Assembly: GCA_046348995.1 (NCBI GenBank)
Contig: JAXMDB010000015.1
Span: 1-64,000 of the forward strand
Reading direction: 5' to 3'
DNA: 64,000 nt
From: JANNSX01 sp046348995
GTDB lineage: Bacteria > Pseudomonadota > Alphaproteobacteria > Rhizobiales > Hyphomicrobiaceae
The notes below the pieces were generated by a model. It did not search any database, had not been told where the DNA came from, and saw only the letters and a list, made by a program, of their open reading frames with translations. Shown one piece after another: positions 30,412 to 38,500 of this stretch. A program made the translations under genes and the position numbers. How positions within the stretch are numbered: position 1 is the stretch's first letter; every line of letters begins with the position of its first letter.

Positions 30412-30783
30412 TCACCCATTCGCCACGAACGCGTCGTAGGCGGCCTTGTCCATGAGGCCGTCGAGCTCGCCCGTGTTGGCGAGCTTGACCTTCATGAACC
30501 AGGCGCCGCCCTCGGCTTCCTGATTGACCTTAGCCGGCTCAGCGACGATCGCGTCGTTGATCGCGACGACCTCGCCGGTCAGCGGCGCATAGACGTCGCT
30601 CGCGGCCTTGACGCTCTCGACGACCGCGGCCGCGCCGCCCTTCGACACGGACTTGCCGACGGCCGGAAGCTCGACGAACACGACGTCGCCCAACTGCTCC
30701 TGGGCGTGCTCGGTGATGCCGATGGTGGCGACATCGCCGGCGACCTCGACCCACTCGTGATCCTTCGTGTAGCGCTTCGTCAT
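30412..30783 (-). CDS. gcvH: Glycine cleavage system H protein
   Basis: A 123-residue lipoyl carrier of the glycine cleavage complex. The lipoylated lysine lies in VVESVKAASDVYAPLTGEV, the fixed context of GcvH. It begins MTKRYTKDHEWVEVAGD, also typical. It shuttles the aminomethyl group from GcvP to GcvT. It follows gcvT by about 20 bases. Confidence 0.96.
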   Translation of the reverse strand: MTKRYTKDHEWVEVAGDVATIGITEHAQEQLGDVVFVELPAVGKSVSKGGAAAVVESVKAASDVYAPLTGEVVAINDAIVAEPAKVNQEAEGGAWFMKVKLANTGELDGLMDKAAYDAFVANG

Positions 30784-30804
30784 GATGCTCGTTTCCTCTG
30801 AAGA

Positions 30805-31977
30805 TTATTTCTTGTAGCGGTGCGGAAAGAAGGTCGTGTCGGCGACGGTGGCCTCGAGCCGCTTGTCGCGCACGAGGAGCCCGATCGGCGTGCCGGCCTT
30901 CGCAAAGGCCTTCTCGACGTAGCCCATGGCGACTGGCCCATTCACCGACGGCCCGAAGCCGCCCGAGGTGATGCGGCCGATCTCGCGTCCCGTAGCATCC
31001 TGGATGATCGTGCCTTCACGCGCGGGTTGGCGCCCGTCCGGCTTGATACCGACGCGTTTGCGTGACGGCCCATCCGCGATTTCCTGCGCAATCCGCGCGT
31101 GGCCCGGAAAGCCGCCTTCGACGCGGCGCCGTTTGCCGATCGACCAGGTGAGCGCGGCTTCCACCGGCGAGGTCGTCTCGTCGATGTCGTGACCATAGAG
31201 GCAGAGACCGGCCTCGAGCCGGAGGCTATCGCGGGCGCCCAGCCCGATCGGCTGCACGTCCGGATCGGCGCACAGCGTCTGCCAGAGCGTGACGGCATCC
31301 TTGTCCGCAACCGAGATCTCGTAGCCGTCCTCGCCGGTATAGCCCGAGCGGCTGACGTGGACCTCGATGCCGTCGAAGGTGGTGCTCGCCGCCGACATGA
31401 AGCCCATCGCGGCGGCATCCGGACAGTGCTTCGCCATGACGCTCTCGGCACGCGGGCCCTGCAGGGCGACGAGCGCGCGATCGGGAGCCGGCGTCAACTT
31501 GAAGGGCGGCCCGAGCGCCGCCTCGATATGCGCGTAGTCGGCGGCCTTGCGCGAGGCGTTGACGACGAGCATCAGCCGGCCGTCCTCCGCCTCGGACGCG
31601 GAACGCGTCACCATGAGATCGTCGAGGATGCCGCCCTCGCGATTGAGCAGCTGGCTGTAGCGGATGCGGCCCGGCTCGAGCCCGAGGATGTCGCCGGGGA
31701 TCAGCGCCTCGAGGGCGGCGGCGGTCGCCGCGTGATTGGGCCCGGTGAGATGGGCCTGCCCCATATGCGAGACGTCGAACAGACCCGCCTTCTCGCGAGT
31801 CCACAGGTGCTCCTTGAGCACGCCGAGCGGATATTGCACCGGCATGTCGTAGCCGGCGAACGGCACCATCTTGGCGCCGCGCGCGACGTGCTCGGCGTAA
31901 AGCGGCGTGCGCAACAAAGGCGAGGCTGGATCGGCGGTGCCGGTCCCCATCGAGGTCTCCACAACGGCTCTCGACAC
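30805..31977 (-). CDS. gcvT: Glycine cleavage system T protein (aminomethyltransferase)
   Basis: A 390-residue T-protein that releases ammonia and passes the one-carbon unit to tetrahydrofolate. Motifs: LFDVSHMGQ near the N-terminus, SRSGYTGEDGYEI and LEAGLCLYGHDID in the folate-binding core. The start could be the ATG at 31950 (MGTGTADP). It is the first gene after a tandem glycine riboswitch, so the whole operon should respond to glycine. Confidence 0.95.
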   Translation of the reverse strand: MSRAVVETSMGTGTADPASPLLRTPLYAEHVARGAKMVPFAGYDMPVQYPLGVLKEHLWTREKAGLFDVSHMGQAHLTGPNHAATAAALEALIPGDILGLEPGRIRYSQLLNREGGILDDLMVTRSASEAEDGRLMLVVNASRKAADYAHIEAALGPPFKLTPAPDRALVALQGPRAESVMAKHCPDAAAMGFMSAASTTFDGIEVHVSRSGYTGEDGYEISVADKDAVTLWQTLCADPDVQPIGLGARDSLRLEAGLCLYGHDIDETTSPVEAALTWSIGKRRRVEGGFPGHARIAQEIADGPSRKRVGIKPDGRQPAREGTIIQDATGREIGRITSGGFGPSVNGPVAMGYVEKAFAKAGTPIGLLVRDKRLEATVADTTFFPHRYKK

Positions 31978-31997
31978 CAGCCCAATGCCGGTATCAT

Positions 31998-32206
31998 GAG
32001 CCCCCTCTGTCGTGGAACCTGAGAGATTTCACGCCGGGCCGTAAAGCCCGGTGCTTATCCCCGTGGGTGAGACGGCGGCTCTTCGCCTCCGCCTACTTTC
32101 CAGAGCGCCACCAGCGCCGCGGTCCTTTGGCCTGAGAGTTTCCGGGGCGGTTGCTCCTTCGGCGCCCGGACCTCACCTCAAGGGCGGGGTCCAAGTCTCT
32201 CCCGCG
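31998..32206 (-). promoter_or_regulatory. Tandem glycine riboswitch
   Basis: Read on the minus strand, the first aptamer opens with GGGAGAGACTTGG and contains CCGAAGGAGCAACCGCCCCGG and AACTCTCAGGCCAAAGGAC. The second follows with CTCTGGAAAG, CACCCACGGGGATAAGC and GAAATCTCTCAGGTTCCACG. These are the conserved elements of the two-aptamer glycine riboswitch, and it ends about 20 bases before gcvT. In this class, glycine binding turns on the glycine cleavage genes. Confidence 0.92.
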
Positions 32207-32308
32207 GGCCTGCTGTGGCTATGTGGCGGCGACCCTACACCAGCCGTGCGGCGCACGGAAGCCACCCCGGCCCACAATGCTGTGCAAGTCGTGAAGGGCA
32301 GTGCCGCC

Positions 32309-32956
32309 TCAGGCGGGCGGCGCCTTTTCGAAGGCGACAAAGAGCTTGTAGTCGGCGGGCCGCGCGCCTTCCGGAATGGGGAAGGTTACCGTGCGGACGG
32401 CCGAGAAATAGCCGATCGGCTTCTCGGTCGTGATCTCGGTCTGCACGGGAACCGGCTCGGTCTGGATCTTCTCGCGATTGGCATCCGTCACGAAGACGCT
32501 GACGGGGAGCGAGATCGGCCCTGGCGTGCCCTTGGGCCCGAGCAGGACGCGACCGGAGAATCCGAATTTAACCGTCACCTGCCCCGGTTGAATGCTGCAC
32601 TCGCGGGCGGTTTGCGTGATCTCGCCGCGATGCATGACGGCGAGGCTGTCGCCTTCGCGGCCGTCCGCATAGACCGCCAGAAGCTGATCGTTCGGCCAGA
32701 CGACGAATTGCGGGCACTGCCCGGTGAGCGACCCCGTCGCCGACGTTCCATCACCGCTCTCGCCATCGAGCTTGGCGGCGGTCAGCATCGCGTCGTCGCT
32801 GATGGCGGCGGACGGCGCGGCGTCGCTCTCGGATTTGGAGCCAAACCAGCCCGAACCGAGCGAGCCCATGCCGCAACCCGACAACCCGATCGCGGCGAGG
32901 ACCGCCGCCATCGGGGCGAGCCTCAGCGCTGCCCTGGCGAAGAATGCCTGTCTCAC
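32309..32956 (-). CDS. Putative lipoprotein of unknown function
   Basis: A protein of about 215 residues with an N-terminal signal (VRQAFFARAALRLAPMAAVL) ending in lipobox LSGC, so probably anchored to a membrane. The mature part begins with a Ser/Ala-rich linker, then a domain with CPQFVVWPNDQLLAVYADG and GQVTVKFGFSGRVLLGPKG, which I do not assign to a family. The GTG at 32956 is chosen to give a normal signal peptide; a GTG at 33013 or the ATG before AAVLAAIG are alternatives. It is divergent from ispH. Confidence 0.7.
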   Translation of the reverse strand: MRQAFFARAALRLAPMAAVLAAIGLSGCGMGSLGSGWFGSKSESDAAPSAAISDDAMLTAAKLDGESGDGTSATGSLTGQCPQFVVWPNDQLLAVYADGREGDSLAVMHRGEITQTARECSIQPGQVTVKFGFSGRVLLGPKGTPGPISLPVSVFVTDANREKIQTEPVPVQTEITTEKPIGYFSAVRTVTFPIPEGARPADYKLFVAFEKAPPA

Positions 32957-33125
32957 GTCCCCAATCCCACCCGTCCACCACACCTGCCGCCGGCCTGCCC
33001 AGAACCGAGGCACGAATCGTCTCTTATGCGTCTTCTTGTGTCGACCCTAGCATCGGGCCCCGGTCCCGCCAACCGCGCCCTTTTTCATGTTGACGGCGCT
33101 GCGGCATCAAGACCATCTAGCCCCC

Positions 33126-34100
33126 ATGACCGATGCCGCCAACAGGCCCGATCCCGTAAAGCCGCCCCTACGTATTCTCCTTGCCGCTCCCCGTGGCTTC
33201 TGCGCGGGCGTCGACCGGGCGATCCAGATCGTCGAGAAAGCGCTCGAGCAATACGGGCCGCCGGTCTACGTGCGTCACGAGATCGTCCACAACAAGTACG
33301 TCGTCGAGAGCCTTCGGGCCAAAGGCGCCGTTTTTGTGGAGGAGCTCGACGAGATCCCGGACGGCGACGCGCCTGTGGTGTTTTCGGCACATGGCGTGCC
33401 CAAGGCCGTGCCCTCCGAGGCCAAGCGCCGCAAGCTGTTCTTCCTCGACGCTACCTGTCCGCTCGTCTCCAAGGTCCACGTCGAGGCCGAGCGTCATCAC
33501 GAGGAGCGCCGCGAGATCATCCTCATCGGGCATGCGGGGCATCCGGAGGTGATCGGCACCATGGGCCAGCTCCCGGACGGCGCCGTCAGCCTGGTCGAGA
33601 CGGTCGCCGATGTCGGAAGGCTCAAACCCCGCGACCCGGCCCGCCTCGCCTACATCACGCAGACGACGCTGTCCGTCGACGACACGGCAGAGATCGTCGC
33701 GGCGCTGCGAACGCGCTTTCCCATGATCGCCGGACCGCACCGCGAGGACATCTGCTACGCGACGACCAACCGGCAGGCCTCGGTGAAAGCGATCGCCGGT
33801 CACTCGGATGCCGTGCTCGTCGTCGGCGCCCCCAACAGCTCGAACTCCCAGCGCCTCGTCGAGGTCGCCGAGCGCTCGGGTGCGTCGCTGTCCATGCTCA
33901 TCCAGCGCGCCGACGACATTCCGTGGGAGAAGCTCGCCGGCGTCAAAACCGTCGGCATCACGGCCGGCGCCTCGGCCCCGGAAGTGCTGGTCGACGAGAT
34001 CATCGCGGCCTTCAAGGCGCGCTATGAGGCGACGGTCGAGACGGTGACGACGGCCGCCGAGACGATCACCTTCAACCTGCCGCGCGAGCTGAGAGCTTAG
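33126..34100 (+). CDS. ispH: 4-hydroxy-3-methylbut-2-enyl diphosphate reductase
   Basis: A protein of about 324 residues (337 if started at 33087), the last enzyme of the non-mevalonate isoprenoid pathway, making IPP and DMAPP. The three cysteines that hold its iron-sulfur cluster are in GFCAGVDRAIQIVE, FLDATCPLVSKVH and EDICYATTNRQ. ATG at 33126 (MTDAANRPDP) is preferred from family length. Only six bases separate it from thrB, and rnhA and a transporter follow in the same direction, a common alphaproteobacterial grouping. Confidence 0.95.
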   Translation: MTDAANRPDPVKPPLRILLAAPRGFCAGVDRAIQIVEKALEQYGPPVYVRHEIVHNKYVVESLRAKGAVFVEELDEIPDGDAPVVFSAHGVPKAVPSEAKRRKLFFLDATCPLVSKVHVEAERHHEERREIILIGHAGHPEVIGTMGQLPDGAVSLVETVADVGRLKPRDPARLAYITQTTLSVDDTAEIVAALRTRFPMIAGPHREDICYATTNRQASVKAIAGHSDAVLVVGAPNSSNSQRLVEVAERSGASLSMLIQRADDIPWEKLAGVKTVGITAGASAPEVLVDEIIAAFKARYEATVETVTTAAETITFNLPRELRA

Positions 34101-34106
34101 GACCGG

Positions 34107-35078
34107 ATGGCCGTCTACACCGAAGTCTCCGACGACGCGCTCGCGGATTTTGTCGCCACCTACGGTATCGGCGACATCACCTCGTGCAAAGGAATCGCCG
34201 AGGGGGTCGAGAACTCGAACTATCTGCTTGCGACGACGCAGGGCTCCTTCATCTTGACGCTCTACGAAAAGCGGGTCGATCCGGCCGAGCTGCCGTTCTT
34301 CTTGGGCCTGATGGAGCACCTGGCGGCGCGCGGGCTCGCCTGCCCGACGCCGGTCCGCGACGCTCAGGGCCAGATGCTGAAGACCCTCGCCGGCCGCCCT
34401 GCCGCGATCGTCACGTTTCTCAAGGGCGTCTCTGTGCGGCGACCGCAGGCGCATCACTGCGCGGCACTCGGGGCGGCGCTCGCCGAGCTGCACTTGAAAG
34501 GCGAAGGCTTCGCCATCCGGCGCAAGAACGCGCTCTCGCTCGCAGGATGGCGCGAGCTCGCCGAGAAGCTCGGCGCGGACGCCGAGAAGGTCGCGCCGGG
34601 TTTGCGCGCGCTCATCGCCGACGAGATCGCGGCATTGGGCGAGAGCTGGCCGAAGGGGCTCCCCGAGGGGGTCATCCATGCCGACCTCTTCCCCAACAAC
34701 GTCTTCTTCCTCGGCGACCGGCTGTCCGGCCTCATCGACTTCTACTTCGCCTGCAACGACATCCTCGCCTACGATCTCGCCGTCTCGATCAACGCCTGGT
34801 GCTTCGAGCCGGACTTCTCCTTCAACATCACGAAGGCCAAGGCGATGTTGCGCCGCTATGGCGAGGCGCGACGGCTGAGTGCGGCCGAGGCGAGCGCGCT
34901 GCCCGTCCTCTGCCGCGGCGCGGCACTCCGCTTTCTGCTGACACGCGCCTACGATTGGCTGCACACGCGCGAGGATGCGCTCGTCAAGCGCCTCGACCCC
35001 AACGAGTATGTCCGCAAGCTGCGTTTTCACCAGCGCGCCGATGGTCCGCAGGCCTACGGCGTCGAGGCGGCCAAGTGA
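34107..35078 (+). CDS. thrB: Homoserine kinase
   Basis: A 323-residue homoserine kinase of the ThrB type with an aminoglycoside-phosphotransferase fold, distinct from the GHMP-type enzyme of enterics. The catalytic loop is GVIHADLFPNNVFFLGDRLS and the metal-binding aspartate is in GLIDFYFACND. It phosphorylates homoserine in threonine synthesis. The stop overlaps the GTG start of rnhA, so expression is coupled. Confidence 0.95.
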   Translation: MAVYTEVSDDALADFVATYGIGDITSCKGIAEGVENSNYLLATTQGSFILTLYEKRVDPAELPFFLGLMEHLAARGLACPTPVRDAQGQMLKTLAGRPAAIVTFLKGVSVRRPQAHHCAALGAALAELHLKGEGFAIRRKNALSLAGWRELAEKLGADAEKVAPGLRALIADEIAALGESWPKGLPEGVIHADLFPNNVFFLGDRLSGLIDFYFACNDILAYDLAVSINAWCFEPDFSFNITKAKAMLRRYGEARRLSAAEASALPVLCRGAALRFLLTRAYDWLHTREDALVKRLDPNEYVRKLRFHQRADGPQAYGVEAAK

Positions 35079-35557
35079 CCGAGCATCGCCCCAAGATCAC
35101 GATCTATACCGATGGCGCCTGCTCGGGAAATCCGGGCCCGGGCGGCTGGGGCGTTCTGCTCATCTCCGGCGCGCATCGCAAGGAGCTGTCGGGCGGCGAG
35201 CCCGAGACGACGAACAACCGCATGGAGCTGACGGCGGCCATCCGTGCGCTCGAGAGCCTGAAGAAGCCGTCGGACGTGATGCTCTACACAGACTCCAACT
35301 ACCTGCGCGACGGCATCACGAAGTGGATCCACGGCTGGAAGCGCAACGGCTGGCGGACGGCAGACAAGAAACCCGTGAAGAACGCCGAGCTCTGGCAGGC
35401 GCTCGAGCAGGCGCTCCACAGCCACAAGGTCGACTGGCACTGGGTCAAGGGCCATCACGAGAGCGAGGAGAACGAGAAGGCGGACGAGCTCGCGCGCGAA
35501 GGGATGCAGCCGTTCAAGAAGCGGCGCGGCCGGGTGGGTGGCGATGCCGCAAGCTGA
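35075..35557 (+). CDS. rnhA: Ribonuclease HI
   Basis: A 160-residue RNase HI that cleaves the RNA strand of RNA-DNA hybrids. All four catalytic acids are visible: aspartate in IYTDGACSGNPG, glutamate in NNRMELTAAI, aspartate in LYTDSNYLRDG and aspartate in NEKADELA. The start is a GTG in GTGA overlapping the thrB stop. Its 3' end overlaps the transporter gene by about 14 bases. Confidence 0.95.
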   Translation: MTEHRPKITIYTDGACSGNPGPGGWGVLLISGAHRKELSGGEPETTNNRMELTAAIRALESLKKPSDVMLYTDSNYLRDGITKWIHGWKRNGWRTADKKPVKNAELWQALEQALHSHKVDWHWVKGHHESEENEKADELAREGMQPFKKRRGRVGGDAAS

Positions 35558-36806
35558 CAATCGCCCGCTCATCGCCCTCATCCCCCTCTACATCACGACG
35601 TTCGTGTTGCAGGGCGGCAGCGGCTTGCTCATCACGCTGTTGACCGTGCGCGCGAGCCGGGAAGGCTTCTCCCCGACCTCGATCGGCCTCATCGGCACGA
35701 CCTACTTCATCGGCTTTCTCCTGGGCACGCTGACGGCGACGCGATTGATCGCCCTCGTCGGCCACATTCGCGTTTTCTCCGCCTTCGCGGCGATCGCCGC
35801 CGCCGGCACGCTCGCCCTCGTCCTCTACATCGAGCCCTTCGCCTGGATGGGCATCCGCTTCGTCATGGGCTTCTGCTTCTCGAGCCTCTTCACCGTTCTC
35901 GAAAGCTGGCTCAACGGCGCCGCCTCCAACGAAGCCCGCGGCCGCGTGCTCAGCATCTACGGCTTCGTCGACCTGTGCGCCGCCACCGGATCGCAGCTGC
36001 TGCTCCCCGTGCTCGGCGCCGACGGCTTCGACGCCATTGCCGTGACGGCCATCCTGCTCACGCTCTCGCTCGTCCCCATCGCCATCACGCCGACGGCGAG
36101 CCCGGCGGCCGTCTCGCCCCGCAGCACCGCCTTCTGGGGCGTGTGGCGCATCTCCCCGCTCGCCTTCGTCGGCTGCTTCGTGGTCGGGCTGACGAACTCG
36201 GCTTTCCGGACCGTCGGGCCCCTATATGCCCACGAGATCGGCCTCGGCATCGCCGGCGTCGCCTTTTTCATGAGCGCCGGCATTGCCGGTGGCGCGCTCC
36301 TGCAGATGCCGATGGGCTGGCTCTCGGATCGCTACGACCGCCGCACCGTCATGCTGTTTGCGACCGCCTGCGCCTCGATCTCGGGCGTCGTGCTCGCGGC
36401 CTTCAGCGGCGGCTCGGAGTATGTCGCCTATGGAACGGCCCTGATGTTCGGCGCCTTCGCCATGCCGCTCTATTCGCTGTCGGCCGCCCATGCCAACGAC
36501 CGCGCCAAGCCCGACCAATATTCGACGGTGGCGGCCGGGCTGCTCTTCACCTTTGCCGTCGGCGCCGCCATCGGTCCCGTGATCGGCTCGCTCGCGATCA
36601 ACGCGCTCGGCCCGGCCGGGCTTTTCGTCTACATCGCTTTCGCCCACGCCTCCCTCATCGTCTACGCGCTCATCCGCATGGCGGTCCGGACCGCGGTTCC
36701 CCGCGAGGAGCGGGTGCGCTACAAGCCCGAGATGCACCCGATGCCGGCCGGGCCCGTCGACTACTCGCAATCGAGCAAGGAGACGTCCTTGCCCGCCAAG
36801 GCCTGA
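35544..36806 (+). CDS. MFS transporter
   Basis: A protein of about 420 residues with 12 predicted membrane helices in two halves, of the major facilitator superfamily. The loop between helices 8 and 9 reads GWLSDRYDRRTVMLFATA, a typical MFS signature; the equivalent in the first half is degenerate. Substrate unknown. The GTG at 35538 or the ATG at 35544 starts it, both inside the end of rnhA, so translation is coupled to the ispH-thrB-rnhA run. Confidence 0.9.
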   Translation: MPQADNRPLIALIPLYITTFVLQGGSGLLITLLTVRASREGFSPTSIGLIGTTYFIGFLLGTLTATRLIALVGHIRVFSAFAAIAAAGTLALVLYIEPFAWMGIRFVMGFCFSSLFTVLESWLNGAASNEARGRVLSIYGFVDLCAATGSQLLLPVLGADGFDAIAVTAILLTLSLVPIAITPTASPAAVSPRSTAFWGVWRISPLAFVGCFVVGLTNSAFRTVGPLYAHEIGLGIAGVAFFMSAGIAGGALLQMPMGWLSDRYDRRTVMLFATACASISGVVLAAFSGGSEYVAYGTALMFGAFAMPLYSLSAAHANDRAKPDQYSTVAAGLLFTFAVGAAIGPVIGSLAINALGPAGLFVYIAFAHASLIVYALIRMAVRTAVPREERVRYKPEMHPMPAGPVDYSQSSKETSLPAKA

Positions 36807-36817
36807 GACCTCACCTC

Positions 36818-37966
36818 ATGCAATTGATCAGCACGACCGACGCCCTCGCCCAAGCCTGCCGTCGCCTGGCGGGCCACCCGTACGTCACCGTCGACACGGA
36901 ATTCATGCGCGAGCAGACCTTCTATCCGGAGCTGTGCCTCATCCAGATGGCGTCGCCGGAGGAGGAGATGCTCGTCGACCCGCTCGCCGAGGGCATCGAC
37001 CTTGGGCCGTTCCTCGAATTGATGGCCAATCACGACGTGCTCAAGGTCTTCCACGCCGCGCGGCAGGATCTGGAGATCATCTACCTCAAATCGCGGGCGC
37101 TGCCCGAGCCACTTTTCGACACGCAGGTCGCGGCGATGGTGTGCGGCTTCGGCGACAGTATCAGCTTTTCCAACCTCGCCCGCCGCTTGGCCGGCGTCGA
37201 CATCGACAAGACCTCGCAGTTCACCGACTGGAGCCGGCGCCCGCTCTCGCCCAAGCAGCTCCACTACGCGCTCGGCGACGTCATCCATCTGCGGCCGATC
37301 TACGAGAAGCTTTCAGCCGAGCTCGATCGCACGGGCCGGGCGAGCTGGCTCGACGAGGAGATGGCCGGCCTCATGTCGCACGAGACCTACGAGCAGCACC
37401 CCGAGCGCGCCTGGCAGCGCCTGAAGCTGCGCGTCAAGAGCCGCAAAGCGCTGGGCGTGCTCATGGAGGTGGCCGACTGGCGCGAGCGGGCGGCGCAGAC
37501 GCAGAACGTGCCGAGGAGCCGCATCCTCAAGGACGACGCCATCTACGACATCGCCAATCAGATGCCGGAGACGGCCGAGGAGCTCCAGCAGCTGCGCAGC
37601 ATCCACGAGGGCTTCTCACGCTCAGCCCGCGGCCGCGATCTCGTCGAGGCGGTGAAGCGGGGCCTGAAGCGCGATCCCAAGACCCTGCCGCAGCTCGAGC
37701 GCTCGCATCCGATGCCGCCGGAAGCCACCGCCGTGCTTGAGCTTTTGAAGGTGCTCCTCAAGTCGATCGCAGCCGAGCACAACGTCGCCGCACGCTTGAT
37801 CGCATCGAGCGAGGAGCTGGAGGAGATCGCCTCGAAGGCCAAGCCCGACGTGCCTGCGATGAAGGGTTGGCGGCGGGAGTTGTTCGGCGAGGCCGCGATG
37901 AAGCTCAAGGCGGGGAAGCTTGGGCTGATCGTGCGGGACGGCGAGGTGCACGCGGTGGAGTTGTGA
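36818..37966 (+). CDS. rnd: Ribonuclease D
   Basis: A 382-residue 3'-5' exoribonuclease that trims stable RNAs. DEDD-type residues: VDTEFMRE, HAARQDLEII and a tyrosine-aspartate pair in LHYALGDVIHL. The C-terminal part holds an HRDC domain. It starts 11 bases after the transporter gene. In Rhizobiales it is commonly next to ppx; here 3 kb of other genes intervene. Confidence 0.95.
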   Translation: MQLISTTDALAQACRRLAGHPYVTVDTEFMREQTFYPELCLIQMASPEEEMLVDPLAEGIDLGPFLELMANHDVLKVFHAARQDLEIIYLKSRALPEPLFDTQVAAMVCGFGDSISFSNLARRLAGVDIDKTSQFTDWSRRPLSPKQLHYALGDVIHLRPIYEKLSAELDRTGRASWLDEEMAGLMSHETYEQHPERAWQRLKLRVKSRKALGVLMEVADWRERAAQTQNVPRSRILKDDAIYDIANQMPETAEELQQLRSIHEGFSRSARGRDLVEAVKRGLKRDPKTLPQLERSHPMPPEATAVLELLKVLLKSIAAEHNVAARLIASSEELEEIASKAKPDVPAMKGWRRELFGEAAMKLKAGKLGLIVRDGEVHAVEL

Positions 37967-38017
37967 GGGGCGGGCTTAGAGTATGTTGACCCTGACGGGT
38001 ACGTTCGAGCGAACCGC

Positions 38018-38500
38018 TCATGGCTTGGATTCTATCCGCTCGATTGGAACCTGGTACACAATCCATTCCGCGATCATGCCCGGGCGATCGGCTCCCTCAT
38101 GCTCCAGCAGGCAATCCATGTATACGAGATAGCCGTCGCCCTTTTTCTCAACGCGAGTGACCGTGGCGCGAAAGCGGAGAGGCCTGCTCGAATGCATCGT
38201 CGAGACAAATCGCACCCGATTCAGGCCGTAGTTCCAGCCGTAGATTTCCGCTCGATCCATATCGATGTATTTGGCCACGAAGAAATCAAGAAGGCCCAGA
38301 AGATGGAATCCCTCGAGGAGATCATCTGGATAGAGCTCATCCGGATTCCCGACCGGCTCGAGTTCGGTAAGTAAGGTTGCTTCATCGAACTTCCTTCTCA
38401 AGCCGTGATCAATCTGCCTGTAAGGGCTCACAACCTCGACACCCACAAGGTCTGGAATCTCATCGAACGAGACCGTTACGCCGTACTCGTGCTTCTTCAC
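38018..38500 (-). CDS. Hotdog-fold (MaoC-like) dehydratase or thioesterase
   Basis: A 160-residue single-domain protein with the hotdog pattern LLDFFVAKYIDMDRAEIYGW then NYGLNRVRFVS, and a beta-sheet end MIAEWIVYQVPIERI. MaoC-like proteins hydrate enoyl-CoA esters, but the canonical aspartate/histidine pair is not obvious, so function is inferred only as acting on an acyl-CoA. The start overlaps the stop of the acyl-CoA synthetase by four bases, so the two act together. Base composition is lower in GC than the flanking genes. Confidence 0.75.
   Translation of the reverse strand: MKKHEYGVTVSFDEIPDLVGVEVVSPYRQIDHGLRRKFDEATLLTELEPVGNPDELYPDDLLEGFHLLGLLDFFVAKYIDMDRAEIYGWNYGLNRVRFVSTMHSSRPLRFRATVTRVEKKGDGYLVYMDCLLEHEGADRPGMIAEWIVYQVPIERIESKP

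Noticed and set aside
35975..36800. Open frame joined in front of rnd
   Set aside because: It is a second frame of the MFS transporter gene; ribonuclease D starts at 36818.
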